64,000 nucleotides of DNA from positions 930,001 to 994,000 of the forward strand of contig NZ_CP096971.1 in the NCBI RefSeq assembly GCF_024758705.1, in the 5' to 3' direction. The DNA comes from Sphingomonas sp. SUN019. Lineage in GTDB: Bacteria; Pseudomonadota; Alphaproteobacteria; Sphingomonadales; Sphingomonadaceae. Position numbers and translations under genes: made by a program. Below are positions 16,031-24,933 of the stretch, piece after piece. A model generated the notes under the pieces. That model was not told where the DNA came from, did no database searches, and saw nothing but the letters and a program-made list of their open reading frames with translations. The first letter of the stretch is position 1. The number at the start of each line of letters is the position of its first letter.

Positions 16031-16612
16031 GTGGCGGTCCGCGCGCTGTTCCCCACCCTGTTCTACGAAGCCGCGCTGGACGACGACGCGCTGCTCGACG
16101 AACTCGACGCGTCGGTCCGCGCGCTGGCGGCCGACGATCGCGCGGGGCGGGCGTGGTCGAAGGCGCACGGGTATGTCGGCTACACCAGCTACGCGTCGCT
16201 GAACGACCTGCCGACCCGCGATCCGGCGTTTGCCGATCTGAAGCGGCTGCTCGACCGCCACGTCGCGGCGTTCGCGAAGGAATGCGCGTTCGACCTGGGC
16301 GGCAAGCGGCTGAAGCTCGACAGCCTGTGGGTCAATCTGATGCGCAAGGGCGCGACGCATTCGGGGCATATCCACCCGCACAGTGTGGTGTCGGGCACGC
16401 TCTATGTCGCGGTCCCGCCGGGGTCGGGCGCGCTGAAACTGGAAGACCCGCGGCTGCCGATGATGATGGCCGCACCGCTGCGACCCGACACGTTCGTCTA
16501 TGCCGAGCCGCAGCGGGGCAGCGTGTTCCTGTGGGAAAGCTGGCTGCGGCACGAGGTGACGCCGAGCGCGGCGAAGGACGACCGGATCAGCATCAGCTTC
16601 AACTATCGGTGA
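16031..16612 (+). CDS. Putative 2OG-Fe(II) oxygenase-like protein (TIGR02466 family)
   Basis: 193-residue protein starting at GTG 16031, one base after the pth stop, so probably co-translated. It contains HSGHIHPHSVVSGTLYVAVP, the iron-binding HxH-type motif and SGxxYxxxP signature of this family. A later His lies in WLRHEVTPS, followed by ISISFNYR, where an Arg or equivalent would bind 2-oxoglutarate. Family membership is well supported, but the substrate is unknown. Related genes are often found beside housekeeping genes in alphaproteobacteria. Confidence 0.8.
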   Translation: MAVRALFPTLFYEAALDDDALLDELDASVRALAADDRAGRAWSKAHGYVGYTSYASLNDLPTRDPAFADLKRLLDRHVAAFAKECAFDLGGKRLKLDSLWVNLMRKGATHSGHIHPHSVVSGTLYVAVPPGSGALKLEDPRLPMMMAAPLRPDTFVYAEPQRGSVFLWESWLRHEVTPSAAKDDRISISFNYR

Positions 16613-16654
16613 TTGATAGGGCGATCTGGATCTTTGCTCTGACAAGAAGCCTCC

Positions 16655-16725
16655 GTCATTCCCGCGAAGGCGGGAATCCATAACCCTGTGCAGCGATTAT
16701 GGATTCCCGCCCTCGCGGGAATGAC
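16655..16725. repeat. Family B palindromic repeat (intergenic copy)
   Basis: Two units face each other: TCATTCCCGCGAAGGCGGGA at the left and a near-complement TTCCCGCCCTCGCGGGAATG at the right. ATCCATAA/TTATGGAT inner arms lie between. It sits in the 237-bp gap between the oxygenase-like gene and the Q/R-rich lipoprotein, and no other feature is seen in that gap. The translated copy in glyS belongs to the same family. Confidence 0.88.
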
Positions 16726-16849
16726 GATCGAGCCTTAACTTCGTCAAATAGACTGAAACCTGCCCTGCGATGAACCGACGCGGCACGGCCGGTTCAGGAA
16801 TGCTGCCCTATCACGCGGATCGAGCAAGCATCGAAGGAGTTACGGTGCC

Positions 16850-18733
16850 ATGAGTATTCGACGCAATTTTCGCCTGCGCGCAGGGCTAGCCACCGCCGCG
16901 CTGGCCGCCGCTCTGTCGGTATCGGCGTGCGACCGCGCGACCCAGGCGACGGTCGATCAGAGCGCGACCGGTAGCGCACGACTACCCGACCTTCCCGCCA
17001 CGCTGCCGCTGACTACGGGTGACGCTACCCCCGTCAGCTATGCGCCGCGCGCGTCGGCGTTGCCCGACGTCGCGCCAATCCGCACCGTGCGCGTCGCCAA
17101 CGACAAGGCGCAGTACGCCTATGCCGATCAGGCCTATGGCTTCAGCGACGCGCTGGGCGATGCGCCGCCCGATTACGGTTTCGACTATGGCGATTCGGAT
17201 CCCTGGGCGTGGCAGGGCTATGACGACAGCCAGGTCTTCGCGGAGCCGATCGACGGCGGTTATCGCCAGTATTTCTACCGCCCCGGCGCGGATCAGCCCT
17301 ATTTCGTGCGCGATCCCGATTACGGCTATGGCTATGATAACGGCCAGCTGGCGGTGGTGTACGACGACGATGGCGGCGTGGTGCCGTGGGCCGATTACGG
17401 GCCGCGCGTGACCTATGCGTCGCGCTATCTTGTGCGCGGGCGCGATCTGTACCGCGCGTCGCGCCAGCGCCGCCGCCCGGTGATCGCCGCGAATTGGGCG
17501 AACCGCGCGCCGGTGATCCTGCAATCGCGCCGCAACTGGGGTCGAGCGGTCGAGCGTCAGCCCGAATGGGCGTCGTATCGCCAGAATTACGAGCCGCGCG
17601 AGCGCACCTACTGGCAGCAGGAATCGGTCCGGCGCGAGGCCGATGCGCGGCGCTATGCGAACTGGCAGCGGAACGAGTTCCGCAGCGCCGCGCCGCCGCG
17701 CGCGATCCCGGCGAACTGGCAGCGCGCCGATTGGGCGCGCGACGAGCGCCGCTATGCGCCGGTCCGACTGGAGAGCCGCGAGCAGGCGGAACAGCAACGC
17801 GACCGCCAGCAGCAGATCGCGCGGCGGCAGGCGCAGGCCGAACGGCAAGCGCAGCGCCGCGAGCAGATCGCGGAACGCCAACAGAATTTGGCGCGCCGCG
17901 ACGCGATCGGCGACCGGCGCGACGATTGGCGTGACGACCGGCGCAACGATCTGCAAAACCAGCGCGCACGGCAGGATCGCCGTCAGCAACAAATGGCGCA
18001 ACGCGACCAGCGCCAGCAGGCGCAAACGCAGCGCGCTGACCGCCAGCAGGCGCAGGCCGCGCGCCGCGAGCAGATCGCCGAGCGTCGGCAGGCCAGCCAA
18101 CGCCAGCAGGCTGAGCGGACCCAGCGTCAGCGCGACCAGGCGGGACAGCGTCAGCAGGACGCGCGCGCGCAGGCTCAGCGTCAACAACGCGAACAGGCGC
18201 AAGCGCAACGTCAGCAGCGGACGCAGGCGCAAGCCGCCGAACGCCAGCGCGCGCAGCGGGCCGAGCGTTCGCAGGAGCGTCAGCGCGCCCAGCAAACGCA
18301 ACGCGCCGAGCGCCAACAGGCGCAAACCGCACAACGCCAGCAAGCGCGGCAAGCCCAACGCGCCGAGCGTTCGCAGGCCCAGGCCACGCAGCGTCAGCAG
18401 GCGCAACAATCCCAGCGCGCGGAGCGTCAGCAAGCCCAGGCTGCACAACGCCAGCAGGCGCAGCAGTCCCAGCGCGCCGAGCGTCAGCAGGCGCAGGCTG
18501 CACAACGCCAGCAGGCGCAGCAGGCCCAGCGCGCAGAACGGCAGCAGGCGCAGGCCGCCCAGCGCCAGCAGCAGGCTGCCCGTCAGCAACAGCAGTCGGC
18601 GCAGCGCGATCAGGCGCGCGCGCAACAACAGGCCGCTCGCCAGCAGGAACGCGCCGCGCGTCAGCAGCAGCCGCGCGCCGAGCACGGCGGCGGCGGCGAG
18701 CGCGGCGGCGGGCGGGATCGTCCCGAACGGTAG
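16850..18733 (+). CDS. Q/R-rich repeat lipoprotein of unknown function
   Basis: 627-residue predicted lipoprotein. Residues 1-26 form a signal peptide with a lipobox (SVSAC). Residues about 75-200 are rich in Tyr, Asp and Gly (YGYGYDNGQLAVVYDDD), with several aromatic repeats. Residues about 200-310 are Arg/Trp/Asn-rich. From about 315 to 610 the protein is almost entirely Gln, Arg and Ala, predicted long amphipathic helix. This includes five 19-residue units (type QRAERQQAQAAQRQQAQQS). ATG 16850 has GAAGGAG at 16832-16838. A nucleic-acid, LPS or peptidoglycan contact role for the basic region is only a guess. Confidence 0.75.
   Translation: MSIRRNFRLRAGLATAALAAALSVSACDRATQATVDQSATGSARLPDLPATLPLTTGDATPVSYAPRASALPDVAPIRTVRVANDKAQYAYADQAYGFSDALGDAPPDYGFDYGDSDPWAWQGYDDSQVFAEPIDGGYRQYFYRPGADQPYFVRDPDYGYGYDNGQLAVVYDDDGGVVPWADYGPRVTYASRYLVRGRDLYRASRQRRRPVIAANWANRAPVILQSRRNWGRAVERQPEWASYRQNYEPRERTYWQQESVRREADARRYANWQRNEFRSAAPPRAIPANWQRADWARDERRYAPVRLESREQAEQQRDRQQQIARRQAQAERQAQRREQIAERQQNLARRDAIGDRRDDWRDDRRNDLQNQRARQDRRQQQMAQRDQRQQAQTQRADRQQAQAARREQIAERRQASQRQQAERTQRQRDQAGQRQQDARAQAQRQQREQAQAQRQQRTQAQAAERQRAQRAERSQERQRAQQTQRAERQQAQTAQRQQARQAQRAERSQAQATQRQQAQQSQRAERQQAQAAQRQQAQQSQRAERQQAQAAQRQQAQQAQRAERQQAQAAQRQQQAARQQQQSAQRDQARAQQQAARQQERAARQQQPRAEHGGGGERGGGRDRPER
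18299..18583 (+). repeat. 57-bp tandem repeat (five units) coding a 19-residue motif
   Basis: Five consecutive 57-bp units start at 18299, 18356, 18413, 18470 and 18527. Each codes a variant of QRAERQQAQAAQRQQAQQS. Units 3 and 4 are nearly identical and the outer ones have diverged. The flanking sequence is similar but less regular, so the array probably arose by slippage and may vary in copy number between strains. Confidence 0.85.
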
Positions 18734-18759
18734 CGCACGCGTTTCGCCGGGGTAGCGTA

Positions 18760-18788
18760 GCGGGGGCCGAGCCTGTATCGGCCCCCGC
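18760..18788. terminator. Perfect hairpin upstream of ychF, possible terminator
   Basis: GCGGGGGCCGA at 18760-18770 pairs perfectly with TCGGCCCCCGC at 18778-18788 across a 7-nt loop. It lies between the Q/R-rich gene and ychF. No T-tract follows, so intrinsic termination is uncertain. It could also be a leader structure of ychF. Confidence 0.5.
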
Positions 18789-18815
18789 AACAACTCCCCG
18801 ATCACAGGAACGACC

Positions 18816-19916
18816 ATGGGTTTCCGCTGCGGCATCGTGGGCCTGCCCAATGTGGGCAAGTCCACCCTCTTCAACGCGCTCACCGAGACCGCGGCGGCGC
18901 AGGCCGCGAACTATCCGTTCTGCACGATCGAGCCCAATGTCGGGAACGTCGCGGTGCCCGACCCGCGGCTGGATAAACTCGCCGCGATCGCGCATTCGGC
19001 GAAGATCATCGAGACGCAATTGGGCTTCGTCGACATCGCCGGGCTGGTGCGCGGCGCGTCGAAGGGCGAAGGGCTGGGCAACCAGTTCCTCGGCAACATC
19101 CGCGAGGTCGACGCGATCGTGCACGTGTTGCGGTGTTTCGATGGCGGCGACGTGACCCACGTCGAGGGCAAGGTCGATCCGATCGCCGATGCCGAGACGG
19201 TCGAGACAGAGCTGATGCTGTCCGACCTCGAAAGCCTGGAGAAGCGCGTCCCGAACCTGATCAAGAAGGGCCAGCAGGGCGACAAGGAAGCCAAGATCGG
19301 CGCGTCGGTGCTGGGACAGGCGCTGGAATTGCTGCGCGAGGGGAAGCCCGCGCGACTGACGCAGCCGAAGGACATCGAGGAAGCTCGCGTCTTCGCGCAG
19401 GCGCAGCTGATCACCGCCAAGCCGGTGCTGTACGTCTGCAACGTCGACGAGGGCGACGCCGCGAACGGCAACGCGCACTCGGCGCGGGTGTTCGAGAAGG
19501 CCAAGGCCGAGGGCGCGGAAGCGGTAGTCGTCTCCGCCGCAATCGAGGCGGAGATCGCGACGATGCCGGTCGAGGACCGCGGCGAATTCCTGGCCGAACT
19601 GGGGCTGGAGGAAACCGGCCTCGCCCGCGTCATCACCGCGGGGTACAAATTGCTCCACCTGCTGACCTTCTTCACGGTCGGGCCGAAGGAAGCGCGCGCG
19701 TGGACCGTGGAGGTCGGCGCAAAGGCCCCGCAGGCGGCGGGCGCGATCCACAGCGATTTCGAACGCGGCTTCATCCGGGCGGAAACGATCGCGTTCGACG
19801 ATTATGTGGCGCTGGGCGGCGAAAGCGGCGCGCGCGACGCAGGGAAATTGCGGCAGGAGGGCAAGGAATATGTCGTCCACGACGGCGACGTATTGCTGTT
19901 CCGGTTCAACGTCTGA
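18816..19916 (+). CDS. ychF: Ribosome-binding ATPase/GTPase YchF
   Basis: Obg-family P-loop ATPase that binds ribosomes (OLA1/YchF group). The 366 residues are normal length. The G1 motif is GLPNVGKSTLFNAL, followed by NYPFCTIEPNVG and the G3 region FVDIAGLVRGASKGEGLGNQ. The C-terminal TGS domain includes FFTVGPKEARAWTV and GFIRAETIAFDD. AGGA lies upstream of ATG 18816. YchF is usually near pth; here the oxygenase-like and Q/R-rich genes have come between them. Confidence 0.96.
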   Translation: MGFRCGIVGLPNVGKSTLFNALTETAAAQAANYPFCTIEPNVGNVAVPDPRLDKLAAIAHSAKIIETQLGFVDIAGLVRGASKGEGLGNQFLGNIREVDAIVHVLRCFDGGDVTHVEGKVDPIADAETVETELMLSDLESLEKRVPNLIKKGQQGDKEAKIGASVLGQALELLREGKPARLTQPKDIEEARVFAQAQLITAKPVLYVCNVDEGDAANGNAHSARVFEKAKAEGAEAVVVSAAIEAEIATMPVEDRGEFLAELGLEETGLARVITAGYKLLHLLTFFTVGPKEARAWTVEVGAKAPQAAGAIHSDFERGFIRAETIAFDDYVALGGESGARDAGKLRQEGKEYVVHDGDVLLFRFNV

Positions 19917-19955
19917 GCGCGTAGTCTCGCCCCCGAAACGATCGGGAGCGGACGC

Positions 19956-20618
19956 ATGATTCTCTATGGCAACAGCCTGTCGCCCTTCGTGCGCAAGGTG
20001 CTGGCCTATGGCGCGGAGAAGGGTCTTTCGTTCGATCTGGTCGCGGCGGGCATGGGACAGGGCGGGCCGGACTTCGTCGAATGTTCGCCGTTCGGGAAGA
20101 TGCCGGGCTTTCGCGATCCCGGCGCAGATGGGGGGCGCGATTTCACGATTTCGGATTCGACCGCGATCATCGCCTATCTGGAGGCGAAACACCCCGAACC
20201 GGTGATGATCCCGGCCGATCCGGTCGCCCGCGCGCGCGTGATCTGGTTCGAGGAATTCGCCGACACGATCGTGACGAAAATGGGCGGCGCGGTGTTCTTC
20301 AACCGGATCGTCGCGCCGAAATTCCTGAAACAGCCGGGCGACGAGGCGGCGGCCGTCAACGCGATCGACAACGAACTGCCGCCGATCATGGATTATCTGG
20401 AGCGCATCGTCCCCGACGACGGCTTCCTGGTCGGCGATGCGATCACGCTGGCGGATATCGCGGTCGCCTCCCCGTTCGTGAATATCGCGCACGTCGGCGT
20501 GACGCCCGACGCGGCGCGCTGGCCGCGCGCGATGGCGTATATCGATGCGATCCACGCCCGCTCGAGTTTCGCGCCGGTGATCGCGGGCGAACGCGAATTT
20601 CTCGCGAGGCTCGGCTGA
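19956..20618 (+). CDS. Glutathione S-transferase family protein
   Basis: 220-residue cytosolic GST-like protein. The N-terminal thioredoxin-like domain (about 1-80) has LYGNSLSPFVRKVLAYGAEK, with a Ser in the position typical of glutathione activation, the cis-Pro in GKMPGF and the ESDST-like glutathione contact ISDSTAIIAYLE. The C-terminal all-helical domain (about 90-215) includes FLVGDAITLADIAVASPF, the GST N-capping/hydrophobic staple motif. The substrate cannot be inferred. It is encoded on the same strand as ychF, with a 39-bp gap. Confidence 0.88.
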   Translation: MILYGNSLSPFVRKVLAYGAEKGLSFDLVAAGMGQGGPDFVECSPFGKMPGFRDPGADGGRDFTISDSTAIIAYLEAKHPEPVMIPADPVARARVIWFEEFADTIVTKMGGAVFFNRIVAPKFLKQPGDEAAAVNAIDNELPPIMDYLERIVPDDGFLVGDAITLADIAVASPFVNIAHVGVTPDAARWPRAMAYIDAIHARSSFAPVIAGEREFLARLG

Positions 20619-20678
20619 GCGGGGGGGCCACAGCACAAGGACTTTCGCACGTCATGCAGCGGGGCTAGGGACGCGCGC

Positions 20679-21980
20679 ATGATCCGTTGTCTTACCCTCG
20701 CCGCGGCGCTGGCGCTCGGCGCGTGCGCCTACCCGTACACCCCGCCCGCGCTGACCCCGGTCACGCAGCCCGCGCCCGCCGCGAACGCGGCGGTCGCAGC
20801 GGCAGCGGAAACGGGCGCGCCCGTTACGATCCTGATCTCGATCGATGGCTTCCGGCCCGATTATCTCGATCGCGGCGTGACGCCCAATCTTTCGCGACTG
20901 GCGAACGAGGGCGTGACCGGGCCGATGCGGCCGTCCTTCCCGTCGAAGACCTTCCCCAATCACTGGTCGATCGTCACCGGCCTCACCCCCGACCACCACG
21001 GCATCGTCGCCAACAATTTCGAGGATGCGGGGCACCCCGAAGAGCCGTTCACGATGGCCTCGGACGACCCGTTCTGGTGGAACGCGGCCGAGCCGATCTG
21101 GGTGACCGCGGAGAAGGCCGGCATCCCGACCGCGACGATGTTCTGGCCCGGCGCGAACGTCGCGTGGGGCGGGACGCGCGCGAAGGCGTGGCCCAACGAC
21201 GTGACCGGCGGCACGCGCCCGCACGACTGGCAGCAGTTCAATCAGGTCATTCCCGGCGCGCAGCGCGTGCGGTCGGTGATCGACTGGCTGCGGCGTCCGG
21301 CGGCGACGCGCCCGCGCTTCGTCACGCTGTATTTCGACACCGTCGATACAGCAGGACACACGTTCGGCCCCGGCGATCCGCGTACGACGCAGGCGGTCGC
21401 CGATGTCGACGCGCAGATCGGCGAACTGGTGACGGGGCTGGCCGGGTTACGCCAGCAGGCCAATCTGGTGATCGTCGCCGACCACGGCATGGCGGCGACC
21501 TCCAGCGACCGCACGATCGCGCTCGACAAGGTCGTCGCCCCCGCCGACGCACGGATCGTCGAAGCCGGGCCTTACGCCAGTTTCGTCGCCACGCCGGGCC
21601 GCGAGGCCGCGGTCGACGCCGCCTTGCTGAAACCGCACGCGCACATGGAATGCTGGCGGAAAGACAATATCCCCGCGCACTTCGCCTACGGCCGCAACCC
21701 GCGCATCCCGCCGTATTTCTGCCTGGCGGCGGACGGCTGGACGACGGTGAAGACCGCGCCGGCGAAGCCGTGGACCGGAGGCAATCACGGCTATGACAAC
21801 CGCCTGCCCGACATGCGCGCGCTGTTCATCGCGTCCGGTCCGGCGTTCGCGAAGGGCAAGCGCGTCGCGGCGTTCGACAATGTCGACGTCGCGCCGCTGC
21901 TGCGCGATCTGCTGGGGCTACCCGTGGGGGCCGGTCTGGACGGCGACGATCGCCCGTTCCGCGGCGTGATGGCCCGTTAG
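20679..21980 (+). CDS. Ectonucleotide pyrophosphatase/phosphodiesterase-like lipoprotein
   Basis: Alkaline phosphatase-superfamily enzyme that probably hydrolyses phosphodiester or pyrophosphate bonds outside the cytoplasm. The 433 residues begin MIRCLTLAAALALGACA, a lipoprotein signal. The first metal Asp is in ILISIDGFRPDYL and the nucleophile Thr in SFPSKTFPNHWSIVTGL. Further metal ligands lie in DTVDTAGHTFGPGDP, VIVADHGMA and GNHGYDN. The NPP family match is strong, but the substrate is unknown. The last four bases overlap the stop of the convergent histidine kinase gene (TTAG shared). Confidence 0.9.
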   Translation: MIRCLTLAAALALGACAYPYTPPALTPVTQPAPAANAAVAAAAETGAPVTILISIDGFRPDYLDRGVTPNLSRLANEGVTGPMRPSFPSKTFPNHWSIVTGLTPDHHGIVANNFEDAGHPEEPFTMASDDPFWWNAAEPIWVTAEKAGIPTATMFWPGANVAWGGTRAKAWPNDVTGGTRPHDWQQFNQVIPGAQRVRSVIDWLRRPAATRPRFVTLYFDTVDTAGHTFGPGDPRTTQAVADVDAQIGELVTGLAGLRQQANLVIVADHGMAATSSDRTIALDKVVAPADARIVEAGPYASFVATPGREAAVDAALLKPHAHMECWRKDNIPAHFAYGRNPRIPPYFCLAADGWTTVKTAPAKPWTGGNHGYDNRLPDMRALFIASGPAFAKGKRVAAFDNVDVAPLLRDLLGLPVGAGLDGDDRPFRGVMAR

Positions 21981-24853
21981 GATCGCTCCAGCACGCGCCG
22001 CACCACCTCCACCACCGCGCCGCTGGCGAACGGCTTTTGCAGGATGCGGTCTTCCGCCACGCCCTCGATCGCGGTGAGATCGGCGTAACCGGTCACGAAG
22101 ATCACCGGCAGCGCGGGCCAGCGTTCGTGGGCATGATCGGCAAAGCGTGCGCCGGTCATGCCCGGCATCGCGAAGTCGGCGACGACCAAGTCGACGGTCT
22201 GCTCCGCCGCCAGCGCGTCCAGCGCCGACGCGCCGTCCGCCGCCTCGATCACGCGGCAGCCCGCGTCGCGCAGCGCATCGGCGGTCACCGCGCGGACCGC
22301 ATCCTCGTCATCCAGCACCAGGATCGTCCGTCCCGCGATCGATCCCTGCGGCTCGACGGTCGGCGTTTCCTCCGGCGAATCCACCGCCGCCATCGCGCGG
22401 GGCAGATACACGCACACCGTCGTGCCCTCGCCCGGCGTCGAATTGATCCGCACGCCGCCACCCGATTGCTTGGCGAAACCATAGACCTGCGCCAGCCCCA
22501 GTCCCGATCCCTTGCCCACGTCCTTGGTCGTGAAGAACGGCTCGAACGCCTTGGCCAGCACATCGTCGCTCATGCCCGTACCGGTATCGGCGACCGACAC
22601 GCAGGCATATTCACCCGCGGGCGGTTCTTCGGGCCGTTTCGGCGCGTCCAGCGTGATGTTGGCGGTCGACACGGTCAGCGTGCCGCCGTCGGGCATCGCA
22701 TCGCGCGCGTTGATCGCCAGGTTCAGGATGATGAGTTCGATCTGCGTCGGATCGACCAGCGCGGGCCACAAATCGGCGGTCGGCTCGGTCATCACCTCGA
22801 TCGCGCCGCCCAGCGAACTGCGCATCAGCTCACGCATCTTTTCGACCGTGTCGTTCAGGTCGACGACCTTCGCCTCCAGCCGCTGCCGCCGCGAAAAGGC
22901 CAGCAATTGCGCGGTCAGCGCCGCCCCGCGCTCCGCCGCGGTGCGCACGTTGTCCAGCCGCTGCAACGTGCGCTGATCAAGGTTCGCGCCGCGCACCGCG
23001 CGCTCGATCAGCGGCACGTTGCCCAGCACGACGGTCAGCAAATTGTTGAAATCATGCGCCACGCCCGACGTCAGCTGCCCCACGGCCTCCAACCGCTGCA
23101 TCTGATGCAATTCGGCTTCGACGCGTTCACGTTCGGCGATCTGTTCGACCAGTTCGGCGGTGCGTTCGGCGACGCGGTGTTCCAGCACTTCGCCCGCCGC
23201 GTGCGCCTCGGTCACGTCGACCGCGCAACCGACATAGCCGGCGAACGCGCCCGCCAGCATCCGCGGACGCATCTCGGTGTGAATCCAGCGCGATTCACCT
23301 GCTGCCGTCACGACGCGGATATCGCCACCGTAAGGACCGGGATTGGCCATGCGATACGCGCGCGACCGTTCGAACAGCTCATGGTGTTCGGGCGGAACCA
23401 CCGCCAGCCAACCGACCTTCATCGCGGTTTCCGCCGGAATGCCCAGCATCGTTTCGAACCCGCGATTGGCGAACAGCACCTGCCCCGATCGATCGACGAT
23501 CCACACCAGGGCGGGCAGGCTGTCGGCCAGCGTGCGGAACCGTTCCTCGCTTTCGCGCAGCACCTCCTGCTGCGCCTTCACCGCGGTGATGTCGACGACG
23601 GTGCCGACTGCGCGCACGCAGGTATCGCCCTCGAAGAAGCCGCGCCCGCGCGCCGCGATCCAGCGCAAGGCGCCGTTTTCCGCCCCGATGACGCGATATT
23701 CGACGCTGTACGCCGCGCGCACCGCCGAATCCAGCGATCGGGCCAACGCGACTTCGGTCGCTGCGATGTCGTCGGCATGCACCCCGGCCCAGAAATCCTC
23801 TATCGTGATCGGCACGCCCGGCGACACGCCCCACATCTCCCGCGTGCGATCCGACCAGTCGAGTTGCCCGGTCCGCGGATCGAGATCCCATGTCCCGATT
23901 TCCGCCGCCTCGGTCGCCAGATCCATCGATTCGCGGCTCACGTTCAGCGCGGTCTCCGCGACGTGACGGTCGGTCGCGTCGGTCCCCTCGATGAACACCC
24001 CCGTCACCGCGCCCGTCGCATCGGTCAGGAGCTGAAAGATGAAATCGACGATCCGTTCTTCCATGCCGGCGTCGGGCGTGCGCCGTAACGTCACGCTCGC
24101 GCCGTCACTGCGATACGGTCGTCCCGACGCAACGACATTGTCGAGCAATTCGACATAACCCTGTCCGGCCAGTTCGGGCAGCGCCTCACGGATCGGCTTT
24201 CCGATCACATCCTCGCGCTGCTTGCCGATCAGTTGCAGGTAGGAAGAGTTCGTGAGCTCATAGACGTGGTTGGGTCCGCGCAGCACCGCCATGAAGCTGG
24301 GCGCGGAATCGAACATCTCGTGCAGCCGTTCGCGATCCGCGGTGATCGCTCGCGCCGCGCGGACGCGCTCGGTGGTCTCCGACACGATGCACAGGATACC
24401 GCAAACTTCACCGCCGCGTTCGCGGATCGCGGAATAGGAGACGTCGAAAAACACCTCCTCCAGATACCCCGCGCGTTCGATCTGGAACGGGCGATCCTTC
24501 GCCGCGAACGTTTCGCCCGTGTCATGCACGCGCTGCAGCAACGGGCCAAGGTCATCCCACAGTTCCGACCACCCCTCACGCGCCGGACGGCCGAGCACGC
24601 CCGGATGCTTCGTGCCGATCGTCGGGGCGTAAGCGTCGTTGTAGAAGGCGAAGAACTCTGGTCCCCAGAACATGACGATTTCGGCGCTGGCGGGTAGGAC
24701 CATGCTGACCGCGTTGACCAATGTCTCGGGCCAGCCCGCGATCGGCCCCAATGGCGTCGACGCCCAGTCATGCGCCAAGATCAGCGCGCCCATGGCGCCG
24801 CCGCCCGCGAACATCGTCGCGCCTGCACCCGCTGATGAGTCTGTCATTTCCAT
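21977..24853 (-). CDS. Hybrid sensor histidine kinase, multi-PAS with C-terminal receiver
   Basis: 958-residue soluble sensor kinase with no membrane segment seen. PAS-like domains lie at roughly 30-160 (WASTPLGPIAGWPETLV opening), 170-295, 305-435 and 440-560. A dimerisation helix follows with the phospho-accepting His in GVAHDFNNLLTVVLGN. The ATPase domain has NLAINARDAMPDGG, DTGTGM and GKGSGLGLAQVYGFAKQSGG. The C-terminal receiver (about 845-955) contains LDDEDAV, the acceptor Asp in VVADFAMPGM, and LQKPF. The His-box type is HWE/NtrB-like, as in many alphaproteobacterial hybrid kinases. The signal and partner regulator are not evident from the neighbours. Confidence 0.93.
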   Translation of the reverse strand: MEMTDSSAGAGATMFAGGGAMGALILAHDWASTPLGPIAGWPETLVNAVSMVLPASAEIVMFWGPEFFAFYNDAYAPTIGTKHPGVLGRPAREGWSELWDDLGPLLQRVHDTGETFAAKDRPFQIERAGYLEEVFFDVSYSAIRERGGEVCGILCIVSETTERVRAARAITADRERLHEMFDSAPSFMAVLRGPNHVYELTNSSYLQLIGKQREDVIGKPIREALPELAGQGYVELLDNVVASGRPYRSDGASVTLRRTPDAGMEERIVDFIFQLLTDATGAVTGVFIEGTDATDRHVAETALNVSRESMDLATEAAEIGTWDLDPRTGQLDWSDRTREMWGVSPGVPITIEDFWAGVHADDIAATEVALARSLDSAVRAAYSVEYRVIGAENGALRWIAARGRGFFEGDTCVRAVGTVVDITAVKAQQEVLRESEERFRTLADSLPALVWIVDRSGQVLFANRGFETMLGIPAETAMKVGWLAVVPPEHHELFERSRAYRMANPGPYGGDIRVVTAAGESRWIHTEMRPRMLAGAFAGYVGCAVDVTEAHAAGEVLEHRVAERTAELVEQIAERERVEAELHQMQRLEAVGQLTSGVAHDFNNLLTVVLGNVPLIERAVRGANLDQRTLQRLDNVRTAAERGAALTAQLLAFSRRQRLEAKVVDLNDTVEKMRELMRSSLGGAIEVMTEPTADLWPALVDPTQIELIILNLAINARDAMPDGGTLTVSTANITLDAPKRPEEPPAGEYACVSVADTGTGMSDDVLAKAFEPFFTTKDVGKGSGLGLAQVYGFAKQSGGGVRINSTPGEGTTVCVYLPRAMAAVDSPEETPTVEPQGSIAGRTILVLDDEDAVRAVTADALRDAGCRVIEAADGASALDALAAEQTVDLVVADFAMPGMTGARFADHAHERWPALPVIFVTGYADLTAIEGVAEDRILQKPFASGAVVEVVRRVLERS

Positions 24854-24933
24854 CGCAAGGCGCTGACTAGACTAGCAAGCGTGCCGCTCAAAGCCCGATC
24901 GGTGGCGCGCCGCCAACTTCCGCGCTAATCGAC

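Noticed and set aside
18299..18583. CRISPR array
   Set aside because: Regular 57-bp units looked array-like, but they are contiguous coding repeats without spacers. No cas gene is nearby.
16982..18883. Minus-strand frame of about 630 codons rich in Leu and Arg
   Set aside because: It is the antisense of the Gln/Arg repeat region (CAG/CGC codons read backwards as Leu and Ala). It has no ribosome-binding site.
17142..20636. Minus-strand open frame of more than 1,100 codons spanning three plus-strand genes
   Set aside because: It runs opposite the Q/R-rich gene, ychF and the GST gene, has Arg/Ala/Pro-rich low-complexity content, and matches no known domain. It is a shadow of high-GC coding sequence.
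22037..24088. Long plus-strand frame opposite the histidine kinase
   Set aside because: The kinase on the other strand has every expected motif in order. This frame is His/Arg-rich with no domain.
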